Source of the DNA: FEB-10 sp963710645
GTDB taxonomy: Bacteria; Acidobacteriota; Thermoanaerobaculia; Thermoanaerobaculales; Sulfomarinibacteraceae
Reading direction: 5' to 3'
Assembly (NCBI GenBank): GCA_963710645.1
Contig: CAVQBD010000009.1
Coordinates: forward strand, 62,001-126,000
Length of the DNA stretch: 64,000 bases
Part shown: positions 33,798-42,600 of the stretch, in pieces
Layout: the number at the start of each line of letters is the position of its first letter
Numbering within the stretch: position 1 is the stretch's first letter
Program-made: the position numbers and the translations under genes
Notes under the pieces: model-generated
Told to the model about the DNA's origin: nothing
What the model saw: the letters and a program-made list of their open reading frames with translations, nothing else
The model's database searches: none

Positions 33798-34664
33798 CTA
33801 CCTACGGACAAACCTCCTCCTGTACGCCAGATAGCCTTCATCGACGATTTCGGAGACCTTGGGGAAATCAAACCAACCGAAGCGCCCAACCTCCGGCTCG
33901 ATCATGTCGCCCGACCCATATCGCGCCGCGGCGAGCTGATACTGCATGATGTGAAACGACCGCATCACCGCCTCCCAACGACCCGGCAGGTCGCCATCCG
34001 TGACACCCTCACCCAGCGGTTGGTCCCGCAACCATCGTTCGACCCGGTCACGGATGATCGGCCGCACACCACGGCGGCTCCTCCGTGGCAATGGCTGGAC
34101 CGGAGTCAGATTGGGAGCGGGCGGTTTGAGCACGTTGACTGCCAAAACCGGTTCGGGGCCAAGGGCCGCCGCCGCGCGCAGGGGAACCGGTTCAATCACC
34201 GCACCGTCCACGAGGTTTCGCCCGGATATCCGGAACGGGCTGAGCATTCCGGGGATGGCGGACGACGCGCGCACCGCGTCCGCCACACTGCCGTGATGCA
34301 GGACAATCTCTTCCCCGGTGTCCAGATCACAGCATACAGCGGCGAACGGTCTGAGAAGATCCTCGATGGACCCTCGGCCGATGACCTCCGTCAGAAGGTC
34401 GTAAAAGGCCGATCCAAGCACCGATCCCACAAGGACGCTGCCGACCTTCGGCCAGTCGATGGCTCCGAACACCCCCTCGATTTCGTCGGGATCCAGACCT
34501 TGACAACTCATCGCGCCAATAATCGAGCCCATGGAAGTGCCTGCGATGCCTTTGACCTCGACACCGTCCTCGGCGAGGCCACGCAGCACACCGATATGGG
34601 CGAGGCCGCGGGCCGCCCCTCCACCGAGGGCGAGATTCACGACGCTGGGAGGGTGTGCTTCCAT
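33798..34664 (-). CDS. patatin-like phospholipase
   Basis: A 288-residue lipid hydrolase of the patatin (RssA/YchK-like) family. The oxyanion motif GGGAARG (residues 14-20), the nucleophile Ser44 in GTSMG and the catalytic Asp153 in DGA form the Ser-Asp dyad. The ATG at 34664 is chosen because it lies just before the conserved NLALGGGAARGLAHIG; the frame opens further upstream to 34748. There is no signal peptide, so it is probably cytoplasmic, acting on membrane lipids. A hairpin with a following T-rich run lies about 90 bp upstream and could attenuate its transcription. Confidence 0.88.
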   Translation of the reverse strand: MEAHPPSVVNLALGGGAARGLAHIGVLRGLAEDGVEVKGIAGTSMGSIIGAMSCQGLDPDEIEGVFGAIDWPKVGSVLVGSVLGSAFYDLLTEVIGRGSIEDLLRPFAAVCCDLDTGEEIVLHHGSVADAVRASSAIPGMLSPFRISGRNLVDGAVIEPVPLRAAAALGPEPVLAVNVLKPPAPNLTPVQPLPRRSRRGVRPIIRDRVERWLRDQPLGEGVTDGDLPGRWEAVMRSFHIMQYQLAAARYGSGDMIEPEVGRFGWFDFPKVSEIVDEGYLAYRRRFVRR

Positions 34665-34755
34665 CACATCGGCCGTCACGTATCTTAGCTCGGACTCCCT
34701 CCCGGATGCGTCCTTCAGCCGGCGATCAGTCGAATGCCGCGGAGGCATACATAAA

Positions 34756-34779
34756 GAGCCCCGAGTTTCCTTGGGGCTC
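34756..34779 (-). terminator. terminator-like hairpin, minus strand
   Basis: On the minus strand GAGCCCC-AAGGAAACTC-GGGGCTC is followed by TTTATG. It lies 25 bp after the possible small gene and about 90 bp before the patatin start, so it may end the former or attenuate the latter. Confidence 0.6.
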
Positions 34780-34803
34780 CTGGTTCATTTATTCCTGTGG
34801 CGA

Positions 34804-34929
34804 TCAGTCACCCTCCACCCTGATCGTGACGGATCGGGGCTTGGACTCCTCCCTGCGAGGCAGGATGATCCGCATCTCGCGGGTTTCCTCCCCATGTATC
34901 GCGGAGACGGCAGCGGATCGACGGGCCAT
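34804..34929 (-). CDS. possible 41-residue small protein
   Basis: A short frame from an ATG at 34929 encodes a basic peptide beginning MARRSAAVSAIHGEETR and ending SVTIRVEGD. The C-terminal half (MRIILPRREE, SVTIRVEG) looks strand-forming. It is followed by a terminator-like hairpin, the main reason to consider it real. The ribosome site is poor (GGGGG right next to the ATG), and the frame remains open upstream. It could be a small gene, a leader peptide for the patatin gene, or chance. Confidence 0.3.
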   Translation of the reverse strand: MARRSAAVSAIHGEETREMRIILPRREESKPRSVTIRVEGD

Positions 34930-35030
34930 CCCCCATGAGACCGGGCTGGTGTAGCGTCGGTCACCTCGGGCCAAATTGCGAGGATGACCCCGCTCGCCCC
35001 TCGCCGGCGACCCTGATATGATGGCGGGCT

Positions 35031-37760
35031 ATGGCTGACAGGCTTCCGTCGGCTGACTCCGGCCGCATCGCGGACTCGCTCTTCCGCATCAATCGCGGGC
35101 AGGTACTCGGTGCGCTCCCAAGGGGGACCGCAGAGCGGGGGTATCACCTCTACCAGGACCGGCGGGTCATGAAAATCGTGTGGGCCGGCGGCTATATCGA
35201 AGCCACCCTGGTCCAACCGGACTGCGCGGTGAAAGTCCCCGCACCAGACCTCGCCTCAACCCTCGAGAGCGTGTGTTCCTGCTGTGGGGGTCCGGACGCC
35301 TGCCATCACGCCGTTGCAGCACTCCTCCAGTGGTTGGACATTCGACCGACCATGCACCGGCTCGGCCCCGGATCGGCATGGCGGGCCAAATCACGTCATC
35401 CCTTCATTGCGCCGAGCAGGACCGCCTCGGAACGCGTCGATCTCAGCCATCTCACTGGAAACGACCTGCGGTCCGCCCTCGATCTCCAGCTCTCGTTGCA
35501 GACCACCGGCACGGCTACGGCCCGACTGATGGGAAACACGGTCGAAATTCACATCAAGCTCCCATCAGGCGACACCCGAGTGGTCTTTTTCTCGGCTCCC
35601 GTACTACCGGCAGCCCTCCCCCTGCTTCGCAACCTGGAACGAATACGACTCGAGGGCGAACTGGAAGGGCTCGAACTTTCCGAAGCCCGGCTGCGGCCGG
35701 TGCTGGCCGCATGCTGGACAGATCAAGGCATCGTCCTGGAGCCCGCCTACCAGCTTGCCGACGGCTCGGTCCTGTCCGCCGCCAAACTGGAGGGTCGTAT
35801 TCACGGCCGATGGGCCCGGATCGGAAATCTCCTGTGCCGAGTCCTCGATCCGGCGACGCCCCTGGTGCCGTTCCATCGGAAGGGAAGGACCGTTCTCAGC
35901 GGGGAAGACGCGCTCCGGTTCCTCAATCTCGACCATCCACAGCTCGCCCAACATAAGTGGTACCTCCCCCAGGGTGAGTTGGCGAGCTTCCGGAATCCCG
36001 AGGTGCCGAAACCGATCAGCCTGGAAGCTGAGACCACTCCCAACGGAACCGTTCGGATCCGGGTGAATTTCCGCGCCGCCAAGAAGAAGCTCAGCTGGAC
36101 AGACGCACTGGCCATCGCAAATGAGGGTTTCAGTCGCATTGGAGAGGTGATCGTGCGGGCCCCCGACCTCCACGTCATCACCCGGACGGGGTTTCGTTTC
36201 CCCAAGAGGAGGTTGGATAGGGGCCTGCTCGGGAATCGGTTGAGCTATATCCGCCTGATCGCCGAAACCGGTCTGCCGGTGGTCGCGGGCGATGACGACC
36301 TCCGTCAGCTCGCAGACGTTCTCCGGGGGGAGGCCCCCGCCGGAATCGACGACCCTCCGGGCCTGCGATCGCAGCTCCGACCCTACCAGCGTGACGGAGT
36401 CGCCTGGTTGTGGAGCCGGTACCTGGCGCGCGTCGGCGCGCTGTTGGCCGACGACATGGGGCTCGGCAAGACCCATCAGATCATGGGGCTCTTGTGCCTG
36501 ATGCGTGAACAAAATCCCCTTGGCAACGTCCTGGTCGTCTGTCCCCGCGGAGTGCTGGAACACTGGAATAACTTGCTGACGACCTTCGCTCCCGACATAC
36601 CGGTGGTCGTATACCACGGTCCCACGCGATCGCTGGAGGGCCTCGAAGGCGGCGGCCAGTTGATTCTGACGACGTACGATCTATTGCTTCGCACAACCGA
36701 CCAGCTGTGTACGGTCCGATGGGAGGTGGCGGTCTTCGACGAGGCTCAACGGATCAAGAACCCGAGAACAAAAGCGGCCAGAGCGGCACGCAAGGTCAAA
36801 GCGGAGTTCCTGGTGGCTCTCACAGGGACCCCTCTGGAAAACCGGTTGCTCGAACTGTGGTCCGTGGTGGATCTTATTCTCCCGGGATACCTGGGATCCG
36901 AAAGAGAATTCAAGGCCGCCCACCGGAATCCGACGCACCACCAACTGCACCGCCTCCGACAGCGTCTTTCTGTTCTGACCCTACGCCGGGTCAAGGACCA
37001 GGTGCTTTCCGATCTCCCGGAAAAGGTCGAGGACCTCCGCTACAGCCGACTTGTGGGCGACCAGCGAGCGCTGTACCAGTCAATCTACGCCCAGAAGGCG
37101 CCTGAAATCACCGAGATGTTGAAAGACCCCAACAGCGATATCCCCTATATGCATATTTTCGCTCTATTGACTCGGCTCAAACAAATCTGTGATCACCCTG
37201 CTCTGGTGGATGGCGGTCCGGGCACCGCAGCACGCTCCGGCAAACTCGAGGTCTTTGAACAGATCATCGAGGAGGCGCTCGAGGGAGACCATCAAGTGGT
37301 GGTGTTCTCGCAATACGTCAAGATGATCAATGTACTGTCCCAGTATCTCGAGCGGCATGGCACTGCCCACCTGGTTCTCACAGGCGCCACTCGTGATCGC
37401 GACCGGATTATCCGCCGGTTCAACTCCGAGCAACACGAGCGGGTCCTCCTGGCCAGCCTGCTCGCGGGAGGCGTCGGCATTGATTTAACGGGCGCTTCGG
37501 TCGTCATCCACTACGACCGATGGTGGAATCCTGCAAAGGAAAATCAGGCCACCGACCGTGTTCATCGTATGGGCCAGAAGCGATTCGTTCAGGTCTTCAA
37601 GCTCGTCACAAAGGACACCATCGAGGAACGCATCGACGCGCTCATCGAGAGCAAGTTGCGACTCATGGAACAAGTCGTCGCGCCAACCGACGAATTCGTC
37701 AGAGGCCTCGGTCGGAACGAGCTGGCACAACTCCTCGACCTCCCTCTTGATTCCGAATGA
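35031..37760 (+). CDS. SNF2-family DNA helicase/translocase with SWIM zinc finger
   Basis: A 909-residue protein. The N-terminal SWIM-type zinc motif is at residues 82-95 (VCSCCGGPDACHHAV). A long middle region matches bacterial SNF2-type N-terminal domains. The helicase core starts near residue 445: LRPYQRDGVAWLW, Walker A DDMGLGKT, VVCPRGVLEHW, Walker B box DEAQ (VFDEAQRIKN), LTGTPLENRLLELWSVVD, and the C-terminal lobe with VVVFSQYVKM, LLASLLAGGVGIDLTGASVVIHYDRWWNPA and DRVHRMGQ (arginine finger). It probably moves along duplex DNA, displacing proteins. It precedes a small zinc-ribbon gene. No methylase or nuclease partner is adjacent, so a defence role is not supported. Confidence 0.92.
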   Translation: MADRLPSADSGRIADSLFRINRGQVLGALPRGTAERGYHLYQDRRVMKIVWAGGYIEATLVQPDCAVKVPAPDLASTLESVCSCCGGPDACHHAVAALLQWLDIRPTMHRLGPGSAWRAKSRHPFIAPSRTASERVDLSHLTGNDLRSALDLQLSLQTTGTATARLMGNTVEIHIKLPSGDTRVVFFSAPVLPAALPLLRNLERIRLEGELEGLELSEARLRPVLAACWTDQGIVLEPAYQLADGSVLSAAKLEGRIHGRWARIGNLLCRVLDPATPLVPFHRKGRTVLSGEDALRFLNLDHPQLAQHKWYLPQGELASFRNPEVPKPISLEAETTPNGTVRIRVNFRAAKKKLSWTDALAIANEGFSRIGEVIVRAPDLHVITRTGFRFPKRRLDRGLLGNRLSYIRLIAETGLPVVAGDDDLRQLADVLRGEAPAGIDDPPGLRSQLRPYQRDGVAWLWSRYLARVGALLADDMGLGKTHQIMGLLCLMREQNPLGNVLVVCPRGVLEHWNNLLTTFAPDIPVVVYHGPTRSLEGLEGGGQLILTTYDLLLRTTDQLCTVRWEVAVFDEAQRIKNPRTKAARAARKVKAEFLVALTGTPLENRLLELWSVVDLILPGYLGSEREFKAAHRNPTHHQLHRLRQRLSVLTLRRVKDQVLSDLPEKVEDLRYSRLVGDQRALYQSIYAQKAPEITEMLKDPNSDIPYMHIFALLTRLKQICDHPALVDGGPGTAARSGKLEVFEQIIEEALEGDHQVVVFSQYVKMINVLSQYLERHGTAHLVLTGATRDRDRIIRRFNSEQHERVLLASLLAGGVGIDLTGASVVIHYDRWWNPAKENQATDRVHRMGQKRFVQVFKLVTKDTIEERIDALIESKLRLMEQVVAPTDEFVRGLGRNELAQLLDLPLDSE

Positions 37761-37879
37761 TTCCTCCATTCCCGCACCCACAGTGCCCCCTCACTGGGGC
37801 ATATCTTGGGAACCCGGATCTGTGCTACGGTGCTTTTGGGGCGGGGTGCTACCGCTATCACGCCAGGAGTGAGATCGCC

Positions 37880-38062
37880 ATGATACCCGACTACGTCATT
37901 TGCCTCGAGTGCGAGTCGCCGGTGTACACCTTCGAGTGGGCGGCTGAAAAGGTGTCTGAAGCGATCTGCACGGTGTGCGGCAACGAGGACCCATCCCAGT
38001 TCGTAACGGAGACCGAGTACGAAGAAATGTCCATGGACTCACGTTACTGGCCTGATTCCTGA
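37880..38062 (+). CDS. small zinc-ribbon protein
   Basis: A 60-residue protein with two CxxC pairs (CLEC at residues 8-11 and CTVC at 30-33), so a zinc ribbon is likely, followed by an acidic tail. The ATG at 37880 has an AGGAG site 10 bp upstream; the longer frame to 37757 overlaps the helicase end. It lies between the SNF2 gene and a GH57 gene, with 19 bp to the latter, so it is probably in one transcript with it. The function is unknown. Confidence 0.7.
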   Translation: MIPDYVICLECESPVYTFEWAAEKVSEAICTVCGNEDPSQFVTETEYEEMSMDSRYWPDS

Positions 38063-38081
38063 GAATCGGGCGACCCCCACC

Positions 38082-39620
38082 ATGGCAACCATCAGTTTTC
38101 TGTGGCATCTGCACCAACCCGCCTATCGAACAGCCGATGGTGTGGCCCACGCGCCATGGGTTCTCCTTCATGCTGGCGGAGCGTATTCGACATTGGCTCG
38201 CGCCATCGAAAATGCCTGCGGCAGGGGTCAGGTCATCAACATCGTCCCGACCTTGTTGGAGCAGCTCATCGCATACCGAGATGGCCGGGTCGTCGACCCG
38301 GTGTCGACGGCTTTGGTCACGCCATCCGACGACCTGAGCTGCGAGCAACGAAGGATCGTTATCGAGTGGTCGCGACACATCAGTCCCCGCCAGCTCGCGC
38401 GGTCACCCAGGCTCAAGGAGCTTCACGGCTGGCCGGAGGGTGACCTCAGACCACAGGAACTCCGGGACATGCAGGTCCTCACCATCCTGGCCCATGCCGG
38501 CGAGTGGGCGTGGCGCGACAACGAATTGTCCCCGCTCAATGCCCAGGGACGCGACTTCAGCGCCGATGAGCTCGCCAGGGCTTCAGGGTGGTTGCGCGAT
38601 CAGCCGGCACGGTTGATCGAACTCTGGCGTCGTCTGGCCCGGCAGGACGGTGTGGAAATTGCCACCTGCCCCTATGCTCACCCCATCATGCCTCTGCTGA
38701 TCGACACATCGATCGTGGAACAAAGCTGGGCACCCGACCCCGGACCGGTGGTTCCGGTCTTTCGGCACCCAGAGGACGCCGAGAGTCAAATCGAGGAGGG
38801 TCTCCGGTTCATGCGAAGCGCCGGATTCAATCCCGTGGGCTGCTGGCCACCTGAAGGCGCGGTGTCCAAGGCCGCCATCGAGATGTATGCCGGTGCTCAT
38901 ATTCGATGGTTGGTGACCGACGAAGGGATCCTCGAAAAGAGCCTTGGAGAACCCCTCCGCCAAGGGGGCGCCATTTCGTCGAGCCTCTACCGGCCTTGGT
39001 GCATCGGTGACCCGTCCCCAGTGCTTTTCTTCCGCGACCGTGAGCTGTCCGACCTCATCGGCTTCGAGTACGGCAGCTGGGATGACGAAGGCGTGGCCGC
39101 CATTGATCTTGTCAACCGATTGCGCGAGCTCGCCTCGACCCTGCCTGAGGACGCCTCGATCGTCATCGCATTGGACGGCGAGAACGCCTGGTCTCACTAT
39201 GCTGACGGTGGGGGCAAGTTCCTGGAAACGCTGATGGGCCTCATCAACGAGGCCGCACCGGGACTCGAAACCGCCACCCTCGACGAGCTGAGCCGCCGGC
39301 TGAAGCCCAAAACGCTCTCCCAAATTCACCCTGGTTCATGGATCCACGCCATCTTCGCTACCTGGATCGGACACCCCGAAAAAACCGCCGCCTGGGATCT
39401 GCTGACGTTGGTTCGGGACAAACTGGGCCCATCCGAGCTTCCGCCCTCCATGCTGCTGGCCGAGGGATCCGATTGGTTCTGGTGGTTGGGTGAAGACAAT
39501 CCCACCGACCTTGCCCCGCTGTATGATCGAATTTTCAGACACCATCTTGCCGACGCATGCGCCCAAGCGGGAATCGATCCCCCGAAAATTCTCCATCGCC
39601 CACTCAAAAATTCGGACTGA
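38082..39620 (+). CDS. glycoside hydrolase family 57 protein
   Basis: A 512-residue cytoplasmic enzyme of the GH57 (alpha-amylase/branching enzyme/4-alpha-glucanotransferase) superfamily. Conserved marks: FLWHLHQPAYR at the start (HQP motif), CPYAHPIMPLL near residue 203, GCWPPEGAVS near residue 264 carrying the probable nucleophile Glu, and IALDGENAW near residue 365 with the acid/base Asp. Length and motif order fit glycogen- or maltodextrin-acting GH57 enzymes. It starts 19 bp after the zinc-ribbon gene and is convergent with the cyclase gene. Exact activity (hydrolysis or transfer) cannot be set by sequence alone. Confidence 0.9.
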   Translation: MATISFLWHLHQPAYRTADGVAHAPWVLLHAGGAYSTLARAIENACGRGQVINIVPTLLEQLIAYRDGRVVDPVSTALVTPSDDLSCEQRRIVIEWSRHISPRQLARSPRLKELHGWPEGDLRPQELRDMQVLTILAHAGEWAWRDNELSPLNAQGRDFSADELARASGWLRDQPARLIELWRRLARQDGVEIATCPYAHPIMPLLIDTSIVEQSWAPDPGPVVPVFRHPEDAESQIEEGLRFMRSAGFNPVGCWPPEGAVSKAAIEMYAGAHIRWLVTDEGILEKSLGEPLRQGGAISSSLYRPWCIGDPSPVLFFRDRELSDLIGFEYGSWDDEGVAAIDLVNRLRELASTLPEDASIVIALDGENAWSHYADGGGKFLETLMGLINEAAPGLETATLDELSRRLKPKTLSQIHPGSWIHAIFATWIGHPEKTAAWDLLTLVRDKLGPSELPPSMLLAEGSDWFWWLGEDNPTDLAPLYDRIFRHHLADACAQAGIDPPKILHRPLKNSD

Positions 39621-39638
39621 CTGCCCGCCGGTGCGAGG

Positions 39639-40286
39639 TCAACCCACTATCGGTTGAACGATGGCACGCACCGGCGCGGCCTCAACCCCAACCAGCGGCA
39701 TCGGGAGCGCCACGAGCATGTAGATCCCGGGTGGTGTGGCGCCCAGCCATAGCCCCTCCAGCCAGGTCATTCCGCGCTCGGCAAGGGCTTTGTGGGCAGG
39801 AAGTTCATCAGCCGAAAAGACGTCCACCGACGGGGTATCGAGACCCACGAGCAAGACGTCGTGATCGGCAAGCCAGTGGACGAGTTTTGCCGACAACCCG
39901 CAAAATCCGTCCCCGACAACCACATTCAGAGGATGACTGTCGGTGCGAAACAGCACCCGTTGGGCGTTGGGACGCCAGCCCAACGGCAATTGATCCAGCC
40001 CAACGGCCTCGCCCGGCACACCGGCAGCCACAATTTCGACGCGGCCGATCAGCCTGTCCAGGGGGATCGATTCAACCCCAGCGGCCCCCGGGTCGAGGCT
40101 CATCGGGGCGTCAACATGGCTGCCGACATGGCACGTGGTCGAGAATGAAGACAGCACCGTCCCGTCATCGACGATCTGGTCCACGCTGAATGGAAGGTCA
40201 CCGGGCCACACCGGGATTTCGGCCGAGATGGGTCGGCTGATGTCGATCCAACGCCTCTCAGCTTCCGGGATTGCCAATTGGTTCAC
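39639..40286 (-). CDS. kynB: cyclase-family protein, probable kynurenine formamidase
   Basis: A 215-residue metal-dependent amidohydrolase of the cyclase/KynB family, whose best-known member hydrolyses N-formyl-kynurenine in tryptophan breakdown. Visible marks: WIDISRPISAEIPVWPGD at the start and the metal motif HVGSHVDAP (HxGxHxDxP, residues 53-61), then VLLVGLDTPSVD near residue 145 and the ALPMPLVGVEAAPVRAI C-terminus. The length and motifs fit KynB closely. No kynureninase or tryptophan dioxygenase gene is nearby, so the substrate is inferred from the family. Confidence 0.83.
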   Translation of the reverse strand: MNQLAIPEAERRWIDISRPISAEIPVWPGDLPFSVDQIVDDGTVLSSFSTTCHVGSHVDAPMSLDPGAAGVESIPLDRLIGRVEIVAAGVPGEAVGLDQLPLGWRPNAQRVLFRTDSHPLNVVVGDGFCGLSAKLVHWLADHDVLLVGLDTPSVDVFSADELPAHKALAERGMTWLEGLWLGATPPGIYMLVALPMPLVGVEAAPVRAIVQPIVG

Positions 40287-40307
40287 TCTGTTTCCAGCCC
40301 ACCGCGA

Positions 40308-40730
40308 TCAGTCGAACGGCCGGTCATCGTCCCGCACACCGGATGACCCAATGTGCCGCACGACCAGTTGGACGAATCCCTTTTGATCGATGATCGGCTT
40401 TGCCACGTAGTCGTTGGCACCGGAAGAGAAAAGGAGGTGTTCCCGATCACCCCGCATGGCGTGAGCGGTCAGCAAAATCACCGGCAGACGCGCTCCTCGA
40501 TCGATGGCTCGAATGCGCCGCGTCAATTCCACCCCGTCGACGGCCTCGCCATCGACCCGGGTATTCGCAAGCGAGACATCCATCACGACAGCACTGACTC
40601 CCCCCTGCTGGACGATCCGCATGACCTCGTCTCCATCGTCGGTTGCCGTCACGTCGAATCCCCCGAATCGAGTCAGCAGGGTTTCGATCAATACCGCGTT
40701 GGCCTGGTCATCCTCGACCACCAGAACCAT
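40308..40730 (-). CDS. single-domain response regulator (CheY-like)
   Basis: A 140-residue receiver domain without an output domain. The acidic pocket EDD is at residues 6-8, the phosphoacceptor is Asp51 (AVVMD), the Thr is in LLTAHA and the Lys in VAKPI. The start at 40730 is chosen because a near-perfect GGAGGTGA site lies 7 bp before it; the frame also opens at 40745 and 40766. A short insertion (ANTRVDGEAVDG) after the phosphorylation site is unusual. No histidine kinase is adjacent, so the partner is unknown. Confidence 0.9.
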   Translation of the reverse strand: MVLVVEDDQANAVLIETLLTRFGGFDVTATDDGDEVMRIVQQGGVSAVVMDVSLANTRVDGEAVDGVELTRRIRAIDRGARLPVILLTAHAMRGDREHLLFSSGANDYVAKPIIDQKGFVQLVVRHIGSSGVRDDDRPFD

Positions 40731-40835
40731 ATCGGTCACCTCCATCGCCCTCCGGATTGCCGACAACCCTAACAGATCCCCGGGCGAGTCCGTTCATCGG
40801 TGTCCTGCCCCGTCGCTGTCGCGGCTCGAATGTCG

Positions 40836-42533
40836 TCAGATGCCGATCCACCCCTCCAAATCGCCGCAATTGAGCACGTCCGCGGCGGTGGCTCCGGCCC
40901 GGCGCGCAACCATGACTCCCCAACGCACATCTTCCAGACCTTCGGTGGAATGGGCGTCCGGATTGATGATCAACTTCACCCCAGCAGCAATCGCCTTCCG
41001 TGCCCAGTCATGGTCCAAATCCAGCCTGTATGGACTGGCATTGATTTCCACGGCAACCCCCCTCTCGGCACACTCTTCGAACACTCGATCGAGATCGATT
41101 TCGTACCCTGGGCGAGCCAACAGCAGGCGGCCAGTGGGATGACCTAGGATCCGGCATTCGGGATCCCGAACAGCGGAGATCACTCGCTGGGTCTGGTCTT
41201 CAGTCGACATTCGGAAGGAGCCATGAACCGATGCCACCACGTACTCGAGCGTGCCACGACACTCCTGGGGTACGTCGAGGGTTCCGTCCGGGAGAATATC
41301 CGCCTCCAGCCCCTTGACCAGTCGGGGCAAATCTCCTCGTCGGTTGAGTGTGTTGATGGCGGTTCCCTGCTTCTCCAGCCGGTCCGCAGACAGCCCGTTG
41401 GCATAGTGCGCCGCGGGCGAGTGGTCGCCGATGCCGATGAACTCCCATCCGAGCCCGGCAGCGGCACGGGCCATCTCCTCCACCGACGCGCTGCCGTCGG
41501 AATCGGTTGTGTGGTTGTGCAGGGCGCCGCGAAGTTCGCTCGGGACGATGAGTCTTGGCAGCTCGTTACGGGCGGCCAGTTCTACCACCAGCCCACCGTC
41601 TCGGAGCTCCGGCGCCACCCAACTGCATCCGAGGGAACCGTACAGGATTTCCTCGTCTGGGCATTCAATGAGCCGCTCCCCCGACCACAGTCCATCGCCG
41701 TCCAGCCGCATCCCAACTCTTGAAGCACGGCGTCCGAGGGCGTCCAGATGCGCTTCACTCCCGGTGGTTCGAATCAGCTCCCATCCCGCGTTCTCCGGGA
41801 TGGCCGCCGTGACGCGAACAAGAAAATTCTCACGAAAGACCCCGGACCAGCCCCCTTCCGCGACTCGATGAGACCCATCCAAGATCTCGGTGGCGGCGTT
41901 TTCGACCAGATCTTCGCGGCCCACCGCAACCACCTCGACCAAGGAAACAGTCTCAGTCCCTCGCCGAAGCTCACCAGTAGGGAAAACTCGATCCAGCCCG
42001 TCCACCACCGACATCCGGCCCATCAGCTCGGTCACCGCGTCCCAGGCCCTGTGGACCAGATGGCCCTCTTGGTTCGCGAGATGAAAACGGACTGCATCGA
42101 GCAGCCGTTTCTGGCTGGCTGGACCAAAACCCGGCAGCTCCACCAGGCGATTTTCCCCACAGGCGTACTCGAGCTCGCCTGGCGAGCTGATCCCCAGGTC
42201 AGTCCACAGAACGCGCACCTTGTTCGGACCGAGACCTGAGATTTGCAGCAGTTCCTTCACGCCCGACGGAGTCTTCAGGTTGAGTTCGACCAGAACCGCG
42301 GGCTCCACTCCCTGCACCAGGTCCGTGAGCACTGCGGCAGTCCCCTTGCCGATTCCACGCACCTCGAGAATCTCTCCCGACGCCACCATGGACTCCAGGT
42401 CCCCGTCCACGCGCGCGAGGGACCGGGATGCGTTGGCAAATGCCCGGATTCGATGGGGATTCTCGCCGTGCAATTCCATCAGCATTGCGATTTCCCGGAG
42501 CTTCCGCGATGCTGCCTTCCGGTCAAGACTCAT
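40836..42533 (-). CDS. PolX-like protein with PHP domain and degenerate polymerase palm
   Basis: A 565-residue homologue of bacterial DNA polymerase X. The N-terminal HhH part is clear (NPHRIRAFANASRSL, VRGIGKGTAAVL, ISGLGPNKVRVLW, LPGFGPASQKRLL). The palm should have G-D-x-D after LRRGxET; here LRRGTETVSLVEVVAVG has no aspartates at the metal positions. The C-terminal PHP domain is intact (ALHNHTTDSDGS, IGIGDHS, VVASVHGSF, ILGHPTG, INPDAHS) and should be a Mn-dependent 3'-5' exonuclease or phosphatase. So it looks like a polymerase-dead PHP nuclease, perhaps for repair ends. A GGAGAGG site precedes the ATG; the gene is divergent from the HD-GYP gene. Confidence 0.88.
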   Translation of the reverse strand: MSLDRKAASRKLREIAMLMELHGENPHRIRAFANASRSLARVDGDLESMVASGEILEVRGIGKGTAAVLTDLVQGVEPAVLVELNLKTPSGVKELLQISGLGPNKVRVLWTDLGISSPGELEYACGENRLVELPGFGPASQKRLLDAVRFHLANQEGHLVHRAWDAVTELMGRMSVVDGLDRVFPTGELRRGTETVSLVEVVAVGREDLVENAATEILDGSHRVAEGGWSGVFRENFLVRVTAAIPENAGWELIRTTGSEAHLDALGRRASRVGMRLDGDGLWSGERLIECPDEEILYGSLGCSWVAPELRDGGLVVELAARNELPRLIVPSELRGALHNHTTDSDGSASVEEMARAAAGLGWEFIGIGDHSPAAHYANGLSADRLEKQGTAINTLNRRGDLPRLVKGLEADILPDGTLDVPQECRGTLEYVVASVHGSFRMSTEDQTQRVISAVRDPECRILGHPTGRLLLARPGYEIDLDRVFEECAERGVAVEINASPYRLDLDHDWARKAIAAGVKLIINPDAHSTEGLEDVRWGVMVARRAGATAADVLNCGDLEGWIGI

Positions 42534-42578
42534 ATCCTCTCCTTCGGCCTGCTGGGGAGATGCCTGTAACGTTATTCA

Positions 42579-42587
42579 TGATATAGT
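42579..42587 (+). promoter_or_regulatory. extended -10 promoter element of HD-GYP gene
   Basis: TGATATAGT matches an extended -10 (TGnTATAAT-like) box. The expected transcription start would fall 5-8 bp before the ATG at 42601, and no ribosome site is visible, so the transcript may be leaderless. No good -35 box is seen. Confidence 0.4.
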
Positions 42588-42600
42588 TTTCCAAGCTTCA

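Larger units (their letters stand above)
34665..35030. other. intergenic stretch between divergent patatin and SNF2 genes
   Basis: These 366 bp hold a minus-strand terminator-like hairpin (34756-34779) and, just upstream of it on that strand, a possible 41-codon gene (34804-34929). Nothing else is recognised. Confidence 0.5.

Noticed and set aside
35031..37760. SNF2 helicase as part of a defence island (DISARM-like)
   Set aside because: No methyltransferase, nuclease or other defence gene beside it; zinc-ribbon and GH57 neighbours do not fit.
42220..42600. 5' extension of the HD-GYP gene
   Set aside because: It is antisense to the well-supported PolX-like gene and low-complexity; the membrane helix at 42601 marks the true N-terminus.
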